DNA of 64,000 bases, taken from positions 1,116,001 to 1,180,000 of the forward strand of contig OZ254082.1 in assembly GCA_965267535.1 (NCBI GenBank). The letters are read 5' to 3'. Shown here one piece after another: positions 44,809 through 53,412 of this stretch. The stretch's first letter is position 1, and each line of letters opens with the position of its first letter. Source of the DNA: CAXBNB01 sp965267535 (GTDB lineage: Bacteria > Bacteroidota > Bacteroidia > Cytophagales > Cyclobacteriaceae). The notes beneath the pieces were generated by a model that worked only from the letters and a program-made list of their open reading frames with translations, was not told where the DNA came from and ran no database searches. The position numbers and the translations under genes were made by a program.

Positions 44809-45855
44809 TTAAATATATGATTCTATATTTTCTTTTGTAATGATGTCGATAGGAAGAAGTTCCTTTTTGGGTATTTCTTTTTTAAACACCAGAAGCTCTG
44901 TGAGGTAGTGTACGCCCTGAAAAGTCTGTTTTTTGGGGTTTTGGTTGATTAAAAAATCAATTGTGCCGTTTTGGATGTACTTCACATTTTCTTCTACCAG
45001 GTCATAGCCAATCAGCGATATCTCTTTGGCAAACTGTCCCAGCTGTTTGGCTACTTCAAAGGTCTTGGAGGTGGTGACAAAAATCCCGTTTACCTGCTCT
45101 TGTTGAAGTTTGCTGTTGAGGATCGTTTTCAATTCTTCCTGATAGTTTTCGATCAGGTTGATGGTTTCAAATGCCTCGGTGGGTATGTTGTTTTCTTTGA
45201 AAAAATCCTTGAATCCGCGCTCTTTTTCCTGCATGTGCAGGGAGTTTGATATTTCTTCGTCAAAATGAAAAATGAGGATTTTATTGATTTTGGGGTTGGT
45301 CTTTAGCATCAGGTCAGCCGCTATTCGCCCACTCTGATATAGGTCCTGGCCAATAAAGCAGGCGTAATGGGAGTCGGTAATGTCGGTATTGAATGTAGCG
45401 TAAGGCAGGTCCAGTTTTTTGCATTCTTCAAAAAAGCTCAGGGCTTCTTTTCTGAAAAGGGGAGCCGTTAAAATGCCATCGGGTTTAGACTGCAGAACTT
45501 TTCTGGATACTTTTTCAAAGTTGGCTTTGTCGTTTTGGTCGTAGAAGTGCTGGGTAACGGTTACACCAAATGAACTGTAACTTTCAAAAGCTTCCTGTAT
45601 GCCGTCTTTGGGTTTTTTCCAAAAAGAGTCAATTTCCGGAGAGGGGATGAGTGAAGCCAGGTGTACAATTTTATTTTCCCGCAGGGTACGGGCTATCACA
45701 TTGGGTTTGTAATCGATTTCGTCGAGTACTTTGCGTACTTTTTTTTCGGCCTGCTCAGATACTTTTCCTCGTCCATGTAGCACCCTGTCTACCGTTCCTC
45801 GCGACACATCGGCCATTCGGGCTATGTCTTTGGTGGTATATTTTTTCATACTCAT
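44809..45855 (-). CDS. LacI-family transcriptional regulator
   Basis: A 348-residue repressor-type protein. The N-terminal HTH reads YTTKDIARMADVSRGTVDRVLHGRG, followed by the hinge helix DYKPNVIARTL. The periplasmic-binding-protein-like effector domain (about 65-345) includes YATFNTDITDSHYACFIGQDLYQSGRIAAD and GIFVTTSKTFEVAKQL. It is divergent from the NagB-PIG-L gene, and two similar palindromes lie in the 244-bp gap, so it most likely controls both directions. The effector may be an amino-sugar phosphate. The start could also be the Met two codons further in. Confidence 0.93.
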   Translation of the reverse strand: MSMKKYTTKDIARMADVSRGTVDRVLHGRGKVSEQAEKKVRKVLDEIDYKPNVIARTLRENKIVHLASLIPSPEIDSFWKKPKDGIQEAFESYSSFGVTVTQHFYDQNDKANFEKVSRKVLQSKPDGILTAPLFRKEALSFFEECKKLDLPYATFNTDITDSHYACFIGQDLYQSGRIAADLMLKTNPKINKILIFHFDEEISNSLHMQEKERGFKDFFKENNIPTEAFETINLIENYQEELKTILNSKLQQEQVNGIFVTTSKTFEVAKQLGQFAKEISLIGYDLVEENVKYIQNGTIDFLINQNPKKQTFQGVHYLTELLVFKKEIPKKELLPIDIITKENIESYI

Positions 45856-45894
45856 CTAATACTATATACTAACGCTGCAGGGCAGGTTTTTTCA

Positions 45895-45902
45895 CAAATA
45901 TA
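45895..45902 (-). promoter_or_regulatory. -7 promoter element of the LacI-glmM-acs unit
   Basis: The minus strand reads TATATTTG, matching TAnnTTTG, about 40 bp upstream of the LacI ATG. The first operator begins 21 bp further upstream, so repressor binding there would overlap the -33 region and give autorepression. Confidence 0.5.
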
Positions 45903-45922
45903 TCAATATTATTGCAAAATGG

Positions 45923-45936
45923 TGTACACGAGAACA
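45923..45936. promoter_or_regulatory. Putative LacI-type operator 1
   Basis: TGTACACGAGAACA matches operator 2 (TGTTCACGTGAACA) at 12 of 14 positions and keeps the central CG typical of LacI-family sites. Its start is 21 bp from that of operator 2, two helical turns, so both would face the same side of the DNA. Confidence 0.6.
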
Positions 45937-45943
45937 TTCTTTG

Positions 45944-45957
45944 TGTTCACGTGAACA
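45944..45957. promoter_or_regulatory. Putative LacI-type operator 2 (perfect palindrome)
   Basis: TGTTCACGTGAACA is a perfect 14-bp palindrome with a central CG, as in known LacI/GalR-family operators. It lies between the divergent LacI and NagB genes, 142 bp before the NagB start. Confidence 0.7.
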
Positions 45958-46099
45958 AAATCCGTATTCTTCTTTGAAAAGTCATTTCTATTCCTTTTGT
46001 TTGTATTCGATATAACCTAAGTTCTCGCTGGTTTGCTGCTATTAGGTTGAGTAGCAGGCCGGTACAAACAATAAGTATAAAACCATCTATTAAAGAGAA

Positions 46100-48052
46100 A
46101 TGACTGATATTAAGCCTGTATTGAAAGAACCTACCGCTGACATTGGCCACAAAGAAGTGGGAAGGATAGAGTTGACACGTTTTGAAAAAGTACACGTAGA
46201 GGTGTTTGCTTCATCCCATGTAGGATCTTTGGCTATAGCTAATGAAATAGCTGACCTGATTCGAAAAAAGCAGAAAGCGAATGAAATGTGTGTGTTGGGG
46301 CTGGCTACCGGATCTTCACCCATCAAAGTGTATGAGGAACTTGTTCGTCAGCACAAAGAAGAAGGCTTAAGTTTTAAAAATGTAGTAACCTTCAACCTTG
46401 ATGAGTATTTTCCTATGGAAAAAACAAATACTCAGAGCTATTACTACTTTATGCATGAGCATTTGTTCGATCATGTAGATATTTTACCAGAAAACATACA
46501 TATACCTGACGGTTCTATTGCATTAGATGATGTGTATCAGTACTGCCTGGATTATGAGGCTAAGATAGATTCGTTTGGAGGGTTGGATTTTCAATTGCTG
46601 GGAATTGGCCGTACCGGACACATAGGCTTTAATGAGCCGGGTTCGCATTACAACTCTTCTACGAGGCTCGTTACGCTTGATTACCTGACCAAAGCGGATG
46701 CTGCTTCAGCGTTTCACGGAATAGATAATGTGCCTACCCGTGCGATCACCATGGGAATAAAGACCATCAAGTCGGCCAAACGTATCGTGCTGATGGCATG
46801 GGGAAATAAGAAAGCGGACATAGTACGTCAGGCAATAGAAGGAGAAATTACCCCTTCGATACCGGCTACTTTTTTGCAGGATCACTTCAAGACTACTTTT
46901 ATAGTAGATGAAGAGGCTTGTTCTGAGTTGAAGAGATTTAAAACGCCCTGGCTAGTAGGACCTGTGAAGTGGACCAAGGAGCTGAGGGGTAAGGCTATCG
47001 TGTGGTTGAGTCAGCACCTGGGCAAACCGATACTGAAACTGACCGATAGAGAATACAACGACAATGGTATGTCGGAATTGGTAGCTATGGAGGGGTCAGC
47101 TTACGATCTCAATATCCAGATGCACAATAGTCTGCAGCGTACCATTACAGGATGGCCCGGAGGTAAACCAAATGCAGACGATAAGCACCGCCCGGAAAGA
47201 GCAGAACCCGCCAGAAAGCGTGTGATTTTATTTAGCCCACACCCCGACGATGATGTGATTTCAATGGGAGGAACGTTTTTGAGGCTGGTGCAGCAGGGAC
47301 ACGATGTGCATGTAGCATACCAGACTTCCGGCAATATTGCAGTAGCTGATCATGATGCACTACGCTTTGCAGAGTTTTCCCGCGACATCAATAAGGTAAA
47401 CGGAGTGTCTACCGAAGAGCTGGATGAAATCATAGAAAGCATAAAAAATAAAAAAGAAGGCGATTTGGATCCTTTGCCTGTAAGGAAAATAAAAGGCCTG
47501 ATCCGAAGAGGAGAAGCTATAGCCGGAGCGCGGTATTGTGGCGTAACAGACAACAATATACACTTCCTCGATTTGCCTTTTTACGAAACAGGTAAAAGCA
47601 AGAAAAATCCGATAGGAGAAGCAGACATTCAGATTATTCAGGATTTGATAGAAGAGGTAAAGCCTCACCAGATCTATGCAGCAGGAGATTTGGCAGATCC
47701 ACATGGCACACACAAAGTGTGTCTTGATGCCATTTTTGCAGCAGTAGACAGGCTCAAAGTAAAAGATTTTATGAAGGATTGCTGGGTGTGGTTGTACAGA
47801 GGAGCATGGCACGAGTGGCCTATCGATGAGATCGAAATGGCTGTGCCGTTGAGCCCCGATGAAGTAATGAAGAAGAGAAAAGCTATCTTCTTCCACCAGT
47901 CGCAGAAAGACGGGGTAATGTTTCAGGGTGAAGATAGCCGTGAGTTTTGGCAAAGAGCGGAAGACCGAAATGGAGAAACAGCCCGCCTTTACAACAAGCT
48001 GGGACTGACAGAGTATGAGGCCATTGAGGCATTTGTACGCTACAAGTATTGA
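46100..48052 (+). CDS. nagB: Glucosamine-6-phosphate deaminase fused to a PIG-L deacetylase domain
   Basis: A 650-residue two-domain protein. Residues about 25-290 are NagB-like: TGSSP (70-74), NLDEYF (Asp101-Glu102) and GIGRTGHIGFNEPGS (168-182). The usual catalytic DGH reads TGH (Thr172), the His and Glu being kept. Residues about 372-600 are a PIG-L/LmbE deacetylase with the zinc motif PHPDDD (380-385) and a later DPHGTHK. NagB turns glucosamine-6-phosphate into fructose-6-phosphate and ammonia; PIG-L domains remove acetyl groups from GlcNAc-type substrates. The fusion may deacetylate and then deaminate, as no nagA is visible. This fused form is common in Bacteroidota. It is divergent from the LacI gene. 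Confidence 0.93.
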   Translation: MTDIKPVLKEPTADIGHKEVGRIELTRFEKVHVEVFASSHVGSLAIANEIADLIRKKQKANEMCVLGLATGSSPIKVYEELVRQHKEEGLSFKNVVTFNLDEYFPMEKTNTQSYYYFMHEHLFDHVDILPENIHIPDGSIALDDVYQYCLDYEAKIDSFGGLDFQLLGIGRTGHIGFNEPGSHYNSSTRLVTLDYLTKADAASAFHGIDNVPTRAITMGIKTIKSAKRIVLMAWGNKKADIVRQAIEGEITPSIPATFLQDHFKTTFIVDEEACSELKRFKTPWLVGPVKWTKELRGKAIVWLSQHLGKPILKLTDREYNDNGMSELVAMEGSAYDLNIQMHNSLQRTITGWPGGKPNADDKHRPERAEPARKRVILFSPHPDDDVISMGGTFLRLVQQGHDVHVAYQTSGNIAVADHDALRFAEFSRDINKVNGVSTEELDEIIESIKNKKEGDLDPLPVRKIKGLIRRGEAIAGARYCGVTDNNIHFLDLPFYETGKSKKNPIGEADIQIIQDLIEEVKPHQIYAAGDLADPHGTHKVCLDAIFAAVDRLKVKDFMKDCWVWLYRGAWHEWPIDEIEMAVPLSPDEVMKKRKAIFFHQSQKDGVMFQGEDSREFWQRAEDRNGETARLYNKLGLTEYEAIEAFVRYKY

Positions 48053-48163
48053 AGAAAAAAAGTATGATTCAGGATGTAGATCCTGAGAAATACAGTAGAC
48101 AAGGTGTAGTGCAGTGATGGGCTATGCTGAGTCGAAATAAAGAGTACGTGATTAGTTTGATAG

Positions 48164-48197
48164 GGCCGGGTTGGAATTTTTTGACCTGGCCTTTATT
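48164..48197 (+). terminator. Probable terminator after nagB
   Basis: GGCCGGGT (48164-48171) pairs with ACCTGGCC (48184-48191) with one G-U wobble, followed by TTTATTTC. It lies 112 bp after the stop, so the GH20 gene downstream probably has its own promoter. Confidence 0.6.
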
Positions 48198-48261
48198 TCA
48201 TCTTTTCACCTTAAAACAAGTCTGGTAAGCACAAAAACGAATTAAAGTTAACTATACAACT

Positions 48262-50328
48262 ATGTTCAGAACACTACACACCCTCCTGATTGCCGGTATA
48301 ACATTTATGATGCTGTCCTGCCAATCTACCCCTTCCAAATTAGGACAATTCAATGTTTTACCCCACCCCCAGCAGTTCGATGTGCAGGGAGTGAGCGACC
48401 TGTCGCCAGGTAGATTGAAGAGCTATTTTGCAAAAGAAAATGCGGTATTGCCACTATTGGGCGATGGTTTTAAAAACTTGAAAAAAGCAGAAAGTGAATC
48501 TGACGCCCAGGTGATTTTTTCCATCAATGCGGCTCTGGATGTGGCAGAACAAGGGTATTTGATGTCCATAGGGGCTGATAAAATCAACATAGAAGCCAAA
48601 GATGACGCAGGATTGTTTTACGCATTCCAGACATTGGGCCAGTTGGTCACTGACGCATCGGAGCAGCAGGTAAACCTGCCCCAGTGTACGATCAAGGATT
48701 ATCCGCTGCTGACATACAGATCGGTGCATTTGGATATCAAGCACCACATGGAAACAAAGAACTACTACTATGACCTGATAGACAAGTTAGCCGGATATAA
48801 AGTAAACGGCATCATAGTAGAGTTGGAAGATAAGATAAAGTATGAACGCCAGCCGGTAATAGGCTCTGCTGATGCCTGGACTATCGATGAGTGGAAGAAG
48901 TTTTCAGACTATGCCAACGAGCGGTTTATCGAAATTAGTCCTTTGGTACAGGGACTGGGACATGCCTCTTTTATTCTAAAGCACGACGAGTACAAGCCCC
49001 TGCGAGATGACCCCAAAAGCGATTGGGCATTTAACCCTCTGGATCCAAAAACTTACGAGGTGCAGTTTGACTTGTATCTGGATGCGATGAAGGCTACACC
49101 ACATGGCAAATATCTGCACATAGGTGGCGATGAAGTTCACACTACAGGTAGGGGCAGTGGTAAGTCTCCGCTGGAATTGCAGCTGATGTGGTTAGACAAA
49201 GTAAGCAAGTTTGCTGAGGAGCATGGTCGTATTCCTATCTTCTGGGACGATATGCCGCTAAAGCATGCAGGAGTTTACCGTCCTATGTTTAACAGCAAAC
49301 TGACTGCAGAGGAAGTGGATAAGATTTGGGCGGAAAACGAACACAAGTTGCTGGAGTTTCTCGACCTTTTTCCAAAAAACTGTATCTATATGCGATGGAA
49401 CTATAGCAACTCCGATGCTATCGGTAACCAAAAGGCTATGGAGTGGTTTAGAAAGAATGGCATGCAGGTGATGGGTGCTACAGCAGGTCAGACCCGATGG
49501 GTGCTTATGCCACAGGAAGAAAGCAACATGAACAACATACGTTCTTTTGCTATGGCGTCAATCAATAGCGGATTGAAGAGCCTGCTGCTTACCCTATGGG
49601 ACGATGATTCTCCTCACTTTGAGTTGTACATGAGAGGTATACTGGCCTTTTCGGAGTACACCTGGTCTGGAGAAAAGCGATCGAAAGAAGAATTGAAAGC
49701 AGCCTACCGTCACCGCGAATACAGCTACACAGTGGCAGGCGATGAGTATGCGTTTATCGATCAGTTGGAGCAGCCGGTAGCATACTGGAAAAATGCTTTA
49801 CTCAAAGGCAATAGTCGCAATTATCTGGTGAGTCAGAAAGACCCTATAAACAAATCGGTGATCGATATGCCCGATCCGGACAAAAAAGGAGAGTGGACCA
49901 AGCAATATGCTGACCGCCTGAAACAATCGGAAAAAGTGCTGGCTACCTGCGATAGCATAGAAGTAATTATAGAAAAAACGAAAGCCCTTGCTGTAAGAAA
50001 TTCTTTCCGACTGGATGTATACTCGCAGGTAAACAACCTGGTGAGGTTTGCACCCAAAGCGTTGTTTGCGCTAAAGGCATATGATAATGCGCAAAGCGAC
50101 GAAGAGCGCAAGCAGGCACTGGATCGGGTACAGCAGCTCAAAAGCGAATTTGCTTCACTAAGAAAAGAGCTGGAAGCCGTGTACAGTAAAACCCGTATTC
50201 TCAACAAGCCGGATGATTACATCCTTGATCAGGATCATCATGTACACCTGGCCAACCAGACCAAGTCGTTTGATTGGCAGTTTATGGCCGAGATGTTGTT
50301 TTTGCAAAAAATAGATCAACTCAAATAA
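48262..50328 (+). CDS. GH20-like beta-N-acetylhexosaminidase lipoprotein
   Basis: A 688-residue lipoprotein (lipobox MLSC, Cys20). Residues about 28-150 form the GH20 N-terminal alpha/beta domain, followed by the TIM barrel with the catalytic pair Asp290-Glu291 in LHIGGDEVHT. Its barrel differs from the classical enzyme at 56032: it resembles the GcnA-like branch. The C-terminal 200 residues are helical and rich in charged residues. GH20 enzymes remove terminal beta-GlcNAc or GalNAc, and a surface or periplasmic position is expected. It is first of a run of seven same-strand genes and lies 14 bp before the nucleotidyltransferase gene. Confidence 0.85.
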   Translation: MFRTLHTLLIAGITFMMLSCQSTPSKLGQFNVLPHPQQFDVQGVSDLSPGRLKSYFAKENAVLPLLGDGFKNLKKAESESDAQVIFSINAALDVAEQGYLMSIGADKINIEAKDDAGLFYAFQTLGQLVTDASEQQVNLPQCTIKDYPLLTYRSVHLDIKHHMETKNYYYDLIDKLAGYKVNGIIVELEDKIKYERQPVIGSADAWTIDEWKKFSDYANERFIEISPLVQGLGHASFILKHDEYKPLRDDPKSDWAFNPLDPKTYEVQFDLYLDAMKATPHGKYLHIGGDEVHTTGRGSGKSPLELQLMWLDKVSKFAEEHGRIPIFWDDMPLKHAGVYRPMFNSKLTAEEVDKIWAENEHKLLEFLDLFPKNCIYMRWNYSNSDAIGNQKAMEWFRKNGMQVMGATAGQTRWVLMPQEESNMNNIRSFAMASINSGLKSLLLTLWDDDSPHFELYMRGILAFSEYTWSGEKRSKEELKAAYRHREYSYTVAGDEYAFIDQLEQPVAYWKNALLKGNSRNYLVSQKDPINKSVIDMPDPDKKGEWTKQYADRLKQSEKVLATCDSIEVIIEKTKALAVRNSFRLDVYSQVNNLVRFAPKALFALKAYDNAQSDEERKQALDRVQQLKSEFASLRKELEAVYSKTRILNKPDDYILDQDHHVHLANQTKSFDWQFMAEMLFLQKIDQLK

Positions 50329-50342
50329 GTAACCAAAACAGA

Positions 50343-51251
50343 ATGAAACCCACACTAGTAGTATTGGCGGCCGGATTAGGAAGCCGCTATGGTAGTCTGA
50401 AGCAAATTGATCAGTTTGGTCCTAGTGGAGAAACAATTGTCGATTATGCGGTATATGATGCCATAGAAGCAGGCTTTGAAAAAATAGTATTCGTTATTCG
50501 CAGGAGTATCGAAGAAGAATTCAAAGAGATTTTTTTAACCAAACTCAGTGACAAGGTTCAGGTTGAGTATGTTTTTCAGGAATTGGATGTATTGCCTGAG
50601 GGTTTTACTGTGCCTGAGGGCAGAGAAAAACCATGGGGAACAGCACATGCAGTAATGACTGCCGCATCTAAAATCAACGAGCCCTTTGCCATTGTGAATG
50701 CGGATGATTTTTACGGAAGAGCATCACTCAAAGCTATTCACGATCACTTATCTTCGCTGGATAATTCTACGCTGGATGCCTGTATGGTAGGTTTTATTTT
50801 AGAAAACACCCTGTCCGATCATGGTCGGGTGTCGCGGGGTATTTGTAAAGTAAACGAGCAGGGAGAATTGGAGGAGATTGTAGAACGCACACATATTTTC
50901 AAAAAAGCCGAAGGTGGTGCGTACTACGAAGAAGACAACAAGCAGGTAGACCTGACAGGCAAAGAGATAGTATCGATGAACCTGATGGGGTTCACCTCTC
51001 AGGTATTTGATATGATGGAAGAAAAATTCGTGGATTTTCTCAAGGAAAATTACACAGAACTAAAAGCAGAATATTTTATACCATCGGTGCTCGACAATGT
51101 GAGAAAGCAGGGAGTGAAAGTGCCTGTGCTTACATCTACCGAGCAGTGGTTTGGAGTGACATATAAAGAAGATAAGCCCATAGCAAGGGAAAACCTTTTG
51201 CAGTTGGTAAAACAGGGAGTGTACCCTGAAAACCTTTGGGCAAAGAAGTAA
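50343..51251 (+). CDS. Sugar nucleotidyltransferase (NTP-transferase family)
   Basis: A 302-residue cytoplasmic enzyme starting MKPTLVVLAAGLGSRYGSLKQ, the NTP-binding loop of sugar-1-phosphate nucleotidyltransferases. AIVNADDFYG is the metal-binding Asp motif, and KPWGTAHAV binds the nucleobase region. The ATG at 50343 is chosen because the in-frame extension overlaps the GH20 gene and precedes the conserved N-terminus. Placed next to a NahK-like kinase and galE, it probably makes UDP-GlcNAc or UDP-GalNAc from the 1-phosphate. The nucleotide and sugar are not certain. Confidence 0.85.
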   Translation: MKPTLVVLAAGLGSRYGSLKQIDQFGPSGETIVDYAVYDAIEAGFEKIVFVIRRSIEEEFKEIFLTKLSDKVQVEYVFQELDVLPEGFTVPEGREKPWGTAHAVMTAASKINEPFAIVNADDFYGRASLKAIHDHLSSLDNSTLDACMVGFILENTLSDHGRVSRGICKVNEQGELEEIVERTHIFKKAEGGAYYEEDNKQVDLTGKEIVSMNLMGFTSQVFDMMEEKFVDFLKENYTELKAEYFIPSVLDNVRKQGVKVPVLTSTEQWFGVTYKEDKPIARENLLQLVKQGVYPENLWAKK

Positions 51252-51270
51252 TACAGTAAATCAGGATAAA

Positions 51271-51294
51271 GCCCACTCGCAAGTATGAGTGGGC
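51271..51294. repeat. Hairpin in the gap between nucleotidyltransferase and kinase genes
   Basis: A perfect 8-bp stem, GCCCACTC and GAGTGGGC, with an 8-base loop, lies 20 bp after the stop. No T tract follows on either strand. The rest of the 187-bp gap holds a second, imperfect inverted pair (GGGTAAC and GCTACCC, near 51316-51363) and no gene. It may tune transcript stability. Confidence 0.45.
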
Positions 51295-51438
51295 AAACGC
51301 CTACTGCAGAAGCTTTTGGGTAACGGTGTGATAGCGAAGCGTAGTGTTGCATAAGCTACCCGGGATTAAAAAAGCAACTCAAGAGGGTGTTTGCCTCGGA
51401 AATTCAGGTGTGGCTTTTTCATTTTCATACAATTTTTT

Positions 51439-52536
51439 ATGCAGTTAGAGCCTATTATTAGCCAGTTTGATATCAAAGGAGAGGTCTTGAGTGCCAGCCC
51501 CTTTGGCAGTGGACATATCAACGACACCTTTCATTTGCAAAACAAGGACTCCCAATGTCCCGATTACTTGTTGCAGCGGGTAAATCACGAGGTGTTTAAA
51601 GACGTGGAAGGTATGATGCAGAATATCTGGCGAGTTACCGACCACATCAATAAAAAAAATAAGCAGCACGGAGAGAAGGGGCAGGAAACGCTCGACCTCA
51701 TTAAAACCAAAGACGGCAAACTTTACACCCAGCATACTGATGGCAATTTTTGGAGAATTTTTATTTTCAAAAAAGGGTTAAAATCTTACGACCTAGTAGA
51801 AACTGCCGAGCAGGCCTATGAAGGAGCCAAAGCATTTGGCTTGTTTTTCAGACTGCTGGCCGATTTTCCTGCCGATACCCTTACGCACACCATACCCAAC
51901 TTCCACAACATCATACTTCGCCTACAAACACTGCGCGACACCATAGCTCAAAGCAAGAGCGATAGAGTAAAGGAAGTAGCGGATGAGATTAAGTATGTGT
52001 ACGATGTGGCCGATCAGATGTGTGTGATTGAGAACCTGCGTATCGACGGAAAAATACCCGTGAGAGTAACGCACAACGATACCAAGTTCAACAATGTACT
52101 GCTGAGCCAGGAAGACAAGGGAGTCTGTGTGATCGATCTGGATACTGTCATGCCCGGTGTAGTACACTACGATTTTGGAGATGGTATCCGTACAGGCACT
52201 ACTACGGCTGCTGAAGACGAAAAAGACCTGACCAAGGTAGAATTCGATATTCATAAGTACGAGGCGTTTGCCGCTGGCTATCTGGAAGAAACGCGTGATA
52301 TTTTATCACCGGTAGAAATAGAAAATATAGGCATTTCGGGTGCGCTGTTTGCCTACATCATGGGTGTACGTTTTCTCACAGATTACATAGCGCACGATGT
52401 ATACTACAAAATAGGCTATCCTACGCATAACCTGGACAGAGCCAGATGTCAGTTGCACCTATCCCGTGAAATGATGCAGCGACTGACAGACCTAAACAAA
52501 ATAGCCAGAAAAGAAGCACAACTATCTGTTTCATAA
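51439..52536 (+). CDS. Phosphotransferase of the aminoglycoside/NahK type, probable N-acetylhexosamine 1-kinase
   Basis: A 365-residue kinase with the APH/choline-kinase fold. The catalytic loop is THNDTKFNNVLL (Asp214), and the metal motif is IDLDTVMPGVVHYDFGDG (233-248), the signature shared with N-acetylhexosamine 1-kinase (NahK/LnpB) of bifidobacteria, which is of nearly equal length. NahK converts GlcNAc or GalNAc plus ATP to the 1-phosphate. With a nucleotidyltransferase upstream and galE downstream this would complete direct salvage to UDP-HexNAc. The ATG at 51439 is used because the upstream extension is not conserved in type. Exact substrate is inferred. Confidence 0.82.
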   Translation: MQLEPIISQFDIKGEVLSASPFGSGHINDTFHLQNKDSQCPDYLLQRVNHEVFKDVEGMMQNIWRVTDHINKKNKQHGEKGQETLDLIKTKDGKLYTQHTDGNFWRIFIFKKGLKSYDLVETAEQAYEGAKAFGLFFRLLADFPADTLTHTIPNFHNIILRLQTLRDTIAQSKSDRVKEVADEIKYVYDVADQMCVIENLRIDGKIPVRVTHNDTKFNNVLLSQEDKGVCVIDLDTVMPGVVHYDFGDGIRTGTTTAAEDEKDLTKVEFDIHKYEAFAAGYLEETRDILSPVEIENIGISGALFAYIMGVRFLTDYIAHDVYYKIGYPTHNLDRARCQLHLSREMMQRLTDLNKIARKEAQLSVS

Positions 52537-52556
52537 AAAAACAACTTACTACAACT

Positions 52557-53372
52557 ATGCAACCTCATACATTTTACTCCATGATTCGAAAAGCAATAGT
52601 ACTTACTGTTGCTCTTGCCTGTGGACAGTTTAGCATACAGGCACAGGATGCTCCCACTACTATCAAAGTACTGTCGTTTAACATCCTGCATGGTGCTACT
52701 ACCAAAGGCGATTTTGATCTGGAAAAACTCGCGCAGGTCATCAAAGATGCCGATCCCGATTTTGTGGCCTTGCAGGAAGTGGATTATCAGACCAAACGTG
52801 CCCGTCAGTACGATTTGGTTACCGAGCTGGGGTGGCGGACTAAAATGTCACCTTTGTTTGCGCGAGCCATGTATTACGATGGAGGGGAGTATGGAGAAGG
52901 CGTACTGTCAAAAACTACCTATCTATCTACACGCAATGTTCCACTACCCTACACACCCGGAAACGAACCCAGAAGTGCAGCGGCAGTCACTACAGTGCTG
53001 ACCTCAGGAGATACGATCACCTTTGTGGGTACACATCTGGATCACCTAAAGGATGAAACGGATCGCATTGCACAAGCAAAGGAGATCAATGCAGTTTTTA
53101 AAAACAACCCTTACCCTACAGTACTGGCAGGAGATTTAAATGCAACGCCAGACAGCAAAACCATTGCAATACTAAAGGAGGTATGGACACCATCCGATAA
53201 AAGTAAAAAACCGGCAGCCACTTATCCATCTACTAACCCTACAAAGAAAATAGACTATGTGATGTTTATGCCTAAAAAAAGGTGGAAAGTATTGGGTATA
53301 CAGGTAATCGCTGATACAGTAGCATCAGATCACTGCGCTTACCTCGCAACCTTGCAGTTGGTAGGCAATTAA
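52557..53372 (+). CDS. Exported endonuclease/exonuclease/phosphatase-family protein
   Basis: A 271-residue EEP-fold protein with a signal peptide (AIVLTVALACGQFSIQAQ). Family motifs are KVLSFNILHG, DPDFVALQEVD (Glu metal ligand), GTHLDHL, VLAGDLNATPDS and SDHCAYLATL (terminal Asp-His). EEP proteins cleave phosphodiester or phosphomonoester bonds in DNA, lipids or sugar phosphates; exported bacteroidal ones often accompany glycan loci and may act on phosphorylated sugars or phospholipid head groups. It is 20 bp after the kinase gene. A second ATG at 52581 gives a shorter, equally good signal peptide. Confidence 0.85.
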   Translation: MQPHTFYSMIRKAIVLTVALACGQFSIQAQDAPTTIKVLSFNILHGATTKGDFDLEKLAQVIKDADPDFVALQEVDYQTKRARQYDLVTELGWRTKMSPLFARAMYYDGGEYGEGVLSKTTYLSTRNVPLPYTPGNEPRSAAAVTTVLTSGDTITFVGTHLDHLKDETDRIAQAKEINAVFKNNPYPTVLAGDLNATPDSKTIAILKEVWTPSDKSKKPAATYPSTNPTKKIDYVMFMPKKRWKVLGIQVIADTVASDHCAYLATLQLVGN

Positions 53373-53412
53373 TCCAAATAATAATAACTTGCACGGCAAA
53401 AAAACTATAGAA

